Shown here: piece by piece, positions 40,801 through 43,283 of the stretch
Layout of the letters: the number at the start of each line of letters is the position of its first letter
How positions within the stretch are numbered: the stretch's first letter is position 1
DNA from: Apostichopus parvimensis
Taxonomy: Eukaryota > Echinodermata > Holothuroidea > Aspidochirotida > Stichopodidae
Assembly (NCBI GenBank): GCA_000934455.1
Contig: KN892142.1
Coordinates: 2,770 to 46,052, forward strand
Direction of reading: 5' to 3'
Length of the DNA: 43,283 nucleotides
Made by a program: the position numbers and the translations under genes
Notes under the pieces: model-generated
The model's input: the letters and a program-made list of their open reading frames with translations, nothing else
What the model was told of the DNA's origin: nothing
Databases searched by the model: none

Positions 40801-41903
40801 GTTTGCAAATACGAGTCTAATTTCGTCAAAGATAGATGTCGACTTAAACGTCAGTCCCAGGAGGAATTTGAGTTGCCTGATAATGATGATGAGTGCTGCC
40901 GCATTGCCAAAACCCACCAACACAGAAGTTGAGATGAAGGATGAAATAGCACCTGTAAGGGATGAACGATTGCATGAATGAAGTAGTAAAAATATAGCAT
41001 GCATGAATAAATAAACAAATGAATAAATAATCATATGAAATATTCAGTCAAGTTCGACTTGTGTTTAGGTGAGATCACGCATGTGTACAGTACCTGTCCC
41101 TATCAGCTCAGATACAGTAGATCTCTCACCAACCCATAACTGCGATCATGTGTAGTATCTAATCCCTTTCAAGGGGACTGGTGATGCCTCACTTTACATA
41201 GCTAATATATGTAATATAATATGGTAGTTGTGTAAAAGGTTATAAAGCATTTGTGTTCAAATGCTCAAAATTACACCCAAACAAATAAAAAAGAATTCAC
41301 TGCAGATAAAGCATCAAATTTTTGCAACTTTCTTTTCATGTTCTGATTAATAAATACCTCAATCACTATTTATTTAAAAACTGTTTGTCTGGGAACATAC
41401 TGATGCAAATTGTCCGAAACTGCACATGAATAAAATTTAAATTTCCAACATCCCAAGAGTATAAATTTGCAACAGTCCAACTCTCCCAGAAAATTTAGAT
41501 GTGAAATGGTACATTCTGAGACATAATTAGACTGTAAATTAGTTCTATAAATTAGGTCTGCACAAAACACAGTGCTAAATAACTACTTTTAAAATTTGTG
41601 TGGGGTTAAAAAGTTGATGGGGGACTTCCCCCCCACACCCACCCTTCCCCCCTGGACCCATACCTGAAGGTAGAATGGATACTTACCTAATCTTGTACAG
41701 GCAAGAATGATTTGTATAATACCGCTGCAGAATGTTAGTAATATAATGTATTTAGGATCGTGGCGAATGAAGTCTTTGATGTGAAGAATTCCAAAACTGG
41801 ACACAAGGAGTGAGACAAGTACATTAGGTCCAATGGAGACATCTTTAGCAGATCCAAGTATGCCGTAGATAACACTACTTAGTACACCAGTGTATAGACC
41901 ATA
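26482..41903 (-). CDS. SLC26A11: SLC26A11-type anion transporter, 13 exons, 5' end outside window
   Basis: Exons in transcript order: 41903-41687, 40952-40787, 40184-40130, 39374-39272, 38028-37880, 36787-36715, 35088-35038, 33277-33217, 32153-31957, 30666-30482, 28734-28576, 27287-27222, 26589-26482. All junctions are GT-AG and phase-compatible and give 529 aa plus stop. The order matches recalled SLC26A11, a sodium-independent sulfate/anion transporter of the membrane. Exon 1 begins YGLYTGVLSSVIYG and carries GPNVLVSLLVSS. Exon 2 has the LVGFGNAAA helix, exon 6 VVPLMPFVLNYTVAKKY, exons 7-8 DNQEFLALG and SFVSAYPVTAS, exon 9 LASLAAVVFISLYPYIRIRVFKK, exon 10 two membrane helices. Exons 11-13 form a short cytoplasmic STAS domain (LDFTHVSKLDITSVE; LGQALLDFYKVGGKLIFTKLQ; final PLVYVQLTNANLEHMILAGT). 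The human protein has about 79 residues before exon 1, so the first transmembrane helix and start codon lie to the right of the window. No inactivating change is seen. Confidence 0.92.
26881..27193. mobile_element. 313-bp inverted-repeat element with TTAAAA target duplication
   Basis: The left end TCAGGCGCGTAGCCA mirrors the right end TTGGCTACACGCCTGA with one mismatch over 15 bases. TTAAAA flanks both sides exactly (26875-26880 and 27194-27199). A C homopolymer of about 15 precedes the right terminus. The interior has GGCGCGAAGCGTAATGAAAATTTTGG, resembling the GCGCGC-TA-GCGCGC/AATTTTTT stretch at 43014-43036. It sits 23 bases outside exon 12 of the transporter, in the intron before the last exon. 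No protein is encoded; the open frame across it is incidental. Confidence 0.7.
28738..28860. repeat. (TAA)n microsatellite abutting an SLC26A11 splice acceptor
   Basis: About 120 bases of imperfect TAA/ATA repeats with TGA and TCA interruptions. On the transcribed (minus) strand this reads ATT repeats and runs directly into TTTCAG, the acceptor of exon 11 at 28735-28736. A shorter related run lies at about 29325-29356 in the same intron. Confidence 0.85.
31302..31321. repeat. Perfect 20-bp palindrome of ATGC units
   Basis: ATCATGCATGCATGCATGAT reads the same on both strands (position accurate to about 2 bases). It lies in the most decayed exon-9 relic, so it probably arose by small expansion of GCAT within the duplicated array. 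Confidence 0.6.
31870..31925. repeat. CTACCC-type minisatellite
   Basis: CCCTACC words repeat in tandem with periods of 6 and 12 bases between the exon relics and exon 9. Related, less regular C-rich tracts lie at about 31330-31385 and 31530-31590, at the equivalent place in each duplicated unit. This suggests the tract was part of the unit that was copied. Confidence 0.7.
33425..33500. repeat. Partial G/C-tract element end in intron
   Basis: The string CAGTGATGTACTCAGGATTTCAAAAGTGGGG resembles the left termini of the other short elements (GTGGCGTAGC-type start followed by a G tract). No matching right terminus was found, so it is a fragment. It sits in the intron just upstream of exon 8 of the transporter. 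Confidence 0.3.
36850..37141. repeat. 49-bp minisatellite, six copies
   Basis: Units begin at 36850, 36899, 36948, 36997, 37046 and 37095, each starting AAACTGAATAACGAACACC. The three central units are identical or nearly so; the outer ones are diverged. The period of 49 is not a multiple of three and no unit contains a stop on the minus strand, so all three minus frames stay open across it. The array is 63 bases upstream of the acceptor of transporter exon 6 and is intronic. Confidence 0.9.
38216..38430 (-). mobile_element. Second copy of the tRNA-derived SINE
   Basis: The sequence shares the body of 19955-20188 almost base for base (TAGATCCTCCTGCAAGCAGG, GACCGAAGTCAGTCTCTTAC, TGTCAACAACTCTGTAACTG). 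The B box is mutated (GAGTCCGAGTC on the minus strand), and the last 20 or so bases with the A box are missing, so it is 5'-truncated. It lies in the intron between transporter exons 4 and 5, in the sense orientation of that gene. Confidence 0.75.
40676..40740. repeat. Element fragment beside transporter exon 2
   Basis: CAGTGATGTAGCTAGGGTTTCAGGGGCCC resembles the GCGTAGCCA/ACGTAGCTA starts at 26884 and 42872. No right terminus was found, so it is treated as a truncated copy. It is in the intron about 50 bases beyond the donor of exon 2. Confidence 0.3.
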
Positions 41904-43283
41904 CTGTGGATGAGAAGTAAAGTTTAGGCCGAGTTACAAGAAGGGAAAATAAATCATTTTCAAAAAAAAAGCAGAAGGGCTTTCTTCAAAATTATTTTTA
42001 TTCATTAAAGTATATTACTTTGCCTACTCAGAATGTCCAACTAATCTTATGTCATTAGTCTTTGGAACTTTGTCTAGTCAAAGCACAATCAAAACATATA
42101 GAGTAATTATGAGGGGATTTGCTCAAATAATGTTGAAATGATTTCAAATCAAGTTTGAAACAGGACTTTTATGGCCTCAAAATCAGACACTTTACCTAAA
42201 TGGAAGGTAACTTGTGTGAAAGGCCAAAAATACATTTGAAAGGAATATAAGATACATTAGACTTAGATACTTCGAGAACAACATAATATCACTACCTTTA
42301 TAAATTACTAAACAAATATTCTGGCTTGGGAAATAAGTAAGTATATGCAAAACTGGAAGGAAGGCCCTAAAATAAATATTTTTTGCATGGAATTATTAAA
42401 TGTGTACATTAAATGCTTTTCCTTTGATAAACTAATTAGAAGCACTTTTGTTGATTGTATTCATATCAACTTTAAAGCCTAAGATGTGATGTTCAACTTT
42501 GTTATTTCTATCTCTCAAAATGGATTACAATTTGGAAAACAAACTTCTTCGTTAGTTGATATTGGCAGGTTCAACCTACAAATATGTACAAGGGAAAGTT
42601 GATTTGATTAATTTGAATATTAATTATAAATGCAAACTATTACACATGCATCAAACAGCAGCTGATCTGAGAAGCTATAAGATCTATGTAAAGATGGGAC
42701 AAATTCATGTGAGATAACTTTAGCAATAAAAGGCATAGCCATACTAGTTTGAAGGGAGAAATTTGTTTGCAGACATGAAGGGTAGTAATTACATCAAAAC
42801 ATAAATATAGTAGATATGCCTCTAAAATGATAACAGTGAGCTTGGTACAATATTGACCTACATGTACACAGGGACGTAGCTAAGGCCTGATGATTGGGGG
42901 GGGGTGTAGTGTCTGAAATTCCAACTGGATGGGTTTTGGAGCAAGAAAATTCCGACTGCTGCCTTGTACCCAACCCTCCCCCCCGTACTACTCGTCAACA
43001 TTAACATGTCGAACGCGCGCGTAGCGCGCGGAAATTTTTTTCGATACATTTGTACACTGGCCCTCACTTCACAAACTTATTAATCACTCTGGCTAAGCAA
43101 GTTAGCAACTGAGTAAAGTTATCTACTTCTAGGCTACATAGACTACTGACTACAAAAGCTATGTTAATTTAACAAAGGGGAAATTTTTTTTCCAACAAAT
43201 TATATTTGACGACATAGTGAATTACCAAAAAATACAGTGCTTTTTACTAGCACGCTTAATATTGTTTTCTTGGGGGGGGGGGG
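41904..43283. other. Intron upstream of the first visible SLC26A11 exon
   Basis: I looked here on the minus strand for the exon that should encode the first transmembrane segment and end just before YGLYTG in phase 0, and saw none. The region is AT-rich, with an element fragment at 42868-43067 and a G tract at the window end. The missing 5' exons are therefore taken to lie beyond the window. Confidence 0.5.
42868..43067. repeat. Partial nonautonomous element with GC hairpin
   Basis: It starts GGGACGTAGCTAAGG, has a G tract then a C tract, and carries a perfect 7-bp-arm hairpin CGCGCGC-GTA-GCGCGCG (43014-43030) followed by AAATTTTTTT. The start and the GC/AATTTT block resemble parts of the complete element at 26881-27193, but the right terminus is not recognisable. 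The 69-codon open frame over it is incidental. Confidence 0.4.

Overview
This is a multi-exon animal nuclear genome segment: GT-AG introns, AT-rich spacers, short inverted-repeat elements, a tRNA-derived SINE and microsatellites. There is no sign of operons, CRISPR, phage or plasmid modules. The actin gene has introns after codons 42, 122, inside 205 and inside 269 (41, 121, 204 and 267 in mature-actin numbering). From family knowledge this is the combination of echinoderm muscle-type actin genes. Together with many AGGCCTA motifs and C/G-homopolymer inverted-repeat elements, it suggests an echinoderm. Class and species cannot be fixed from sequence alone.

Layout, left to right. (1) About 0-2.3 kb: repeat-rich spacer with an inverted-repeat element (1280-1662) and an unassigned 98-codon minus-strand ORF. 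(2) 2.3-4.7 kb, plus strand: a two-coding-exon ankyrin-repeat gene (483 aa). (3) 6.6-7.8 kb, minus strand: an intronless 398-aa basic, coiled-coil ORF of unknown function. (4) 8.70-8.83 kb, plus strand: an orphan 3'-terminal coding exon. It has the same phase as the last exon of the ankyrin gene and could be an alternative end of it. (5) 8.8-14.6 kb: AT-rich spacer with a decayed CTAACACTGACC-type repeat. (6) 14.6-16.6 kb, minus strand: a two-coding-exon DM-domain (doublesex/Mab-3 family) gene (282 aa). (7) 16.6-19.8 kb: divergent intergenic region enriched in AGGCCT. (8) 19.8-24.1 kb, plus strand: a complete five-exon, 376-aa divergent actin, with a SINE in its first coding intron. (9) 24.1-26.5 kb: convergent spacer. 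(10) 26.5-41.9 kb, minus strand: thirteen exons (529 aa) of an SLC26A11-type anion transporter. Its first exons lie beyond the right edge. Its introns hold exon-fragment duplications, a 49-bp minisatellite, a microsatellite next to a splice acceptor, a second SINE copy and transposon pieces.

The genes do not form an evident pathway; they are unrelated neighbours. No clearly new multi-gene system is visible. The observations most worth follow-up are the tandem relics of an SLC26A11 exon, the divergent DM protein with a second Cys/His cluster, the divergent actin, the orphan terminal exon, the unassigned 398-aa ORF, and the two inverted-repeat elements with target-site duplications. All splice sites were read by eye from consensus and phase. 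Family assignments rest on recalled protein families, not on a database search.
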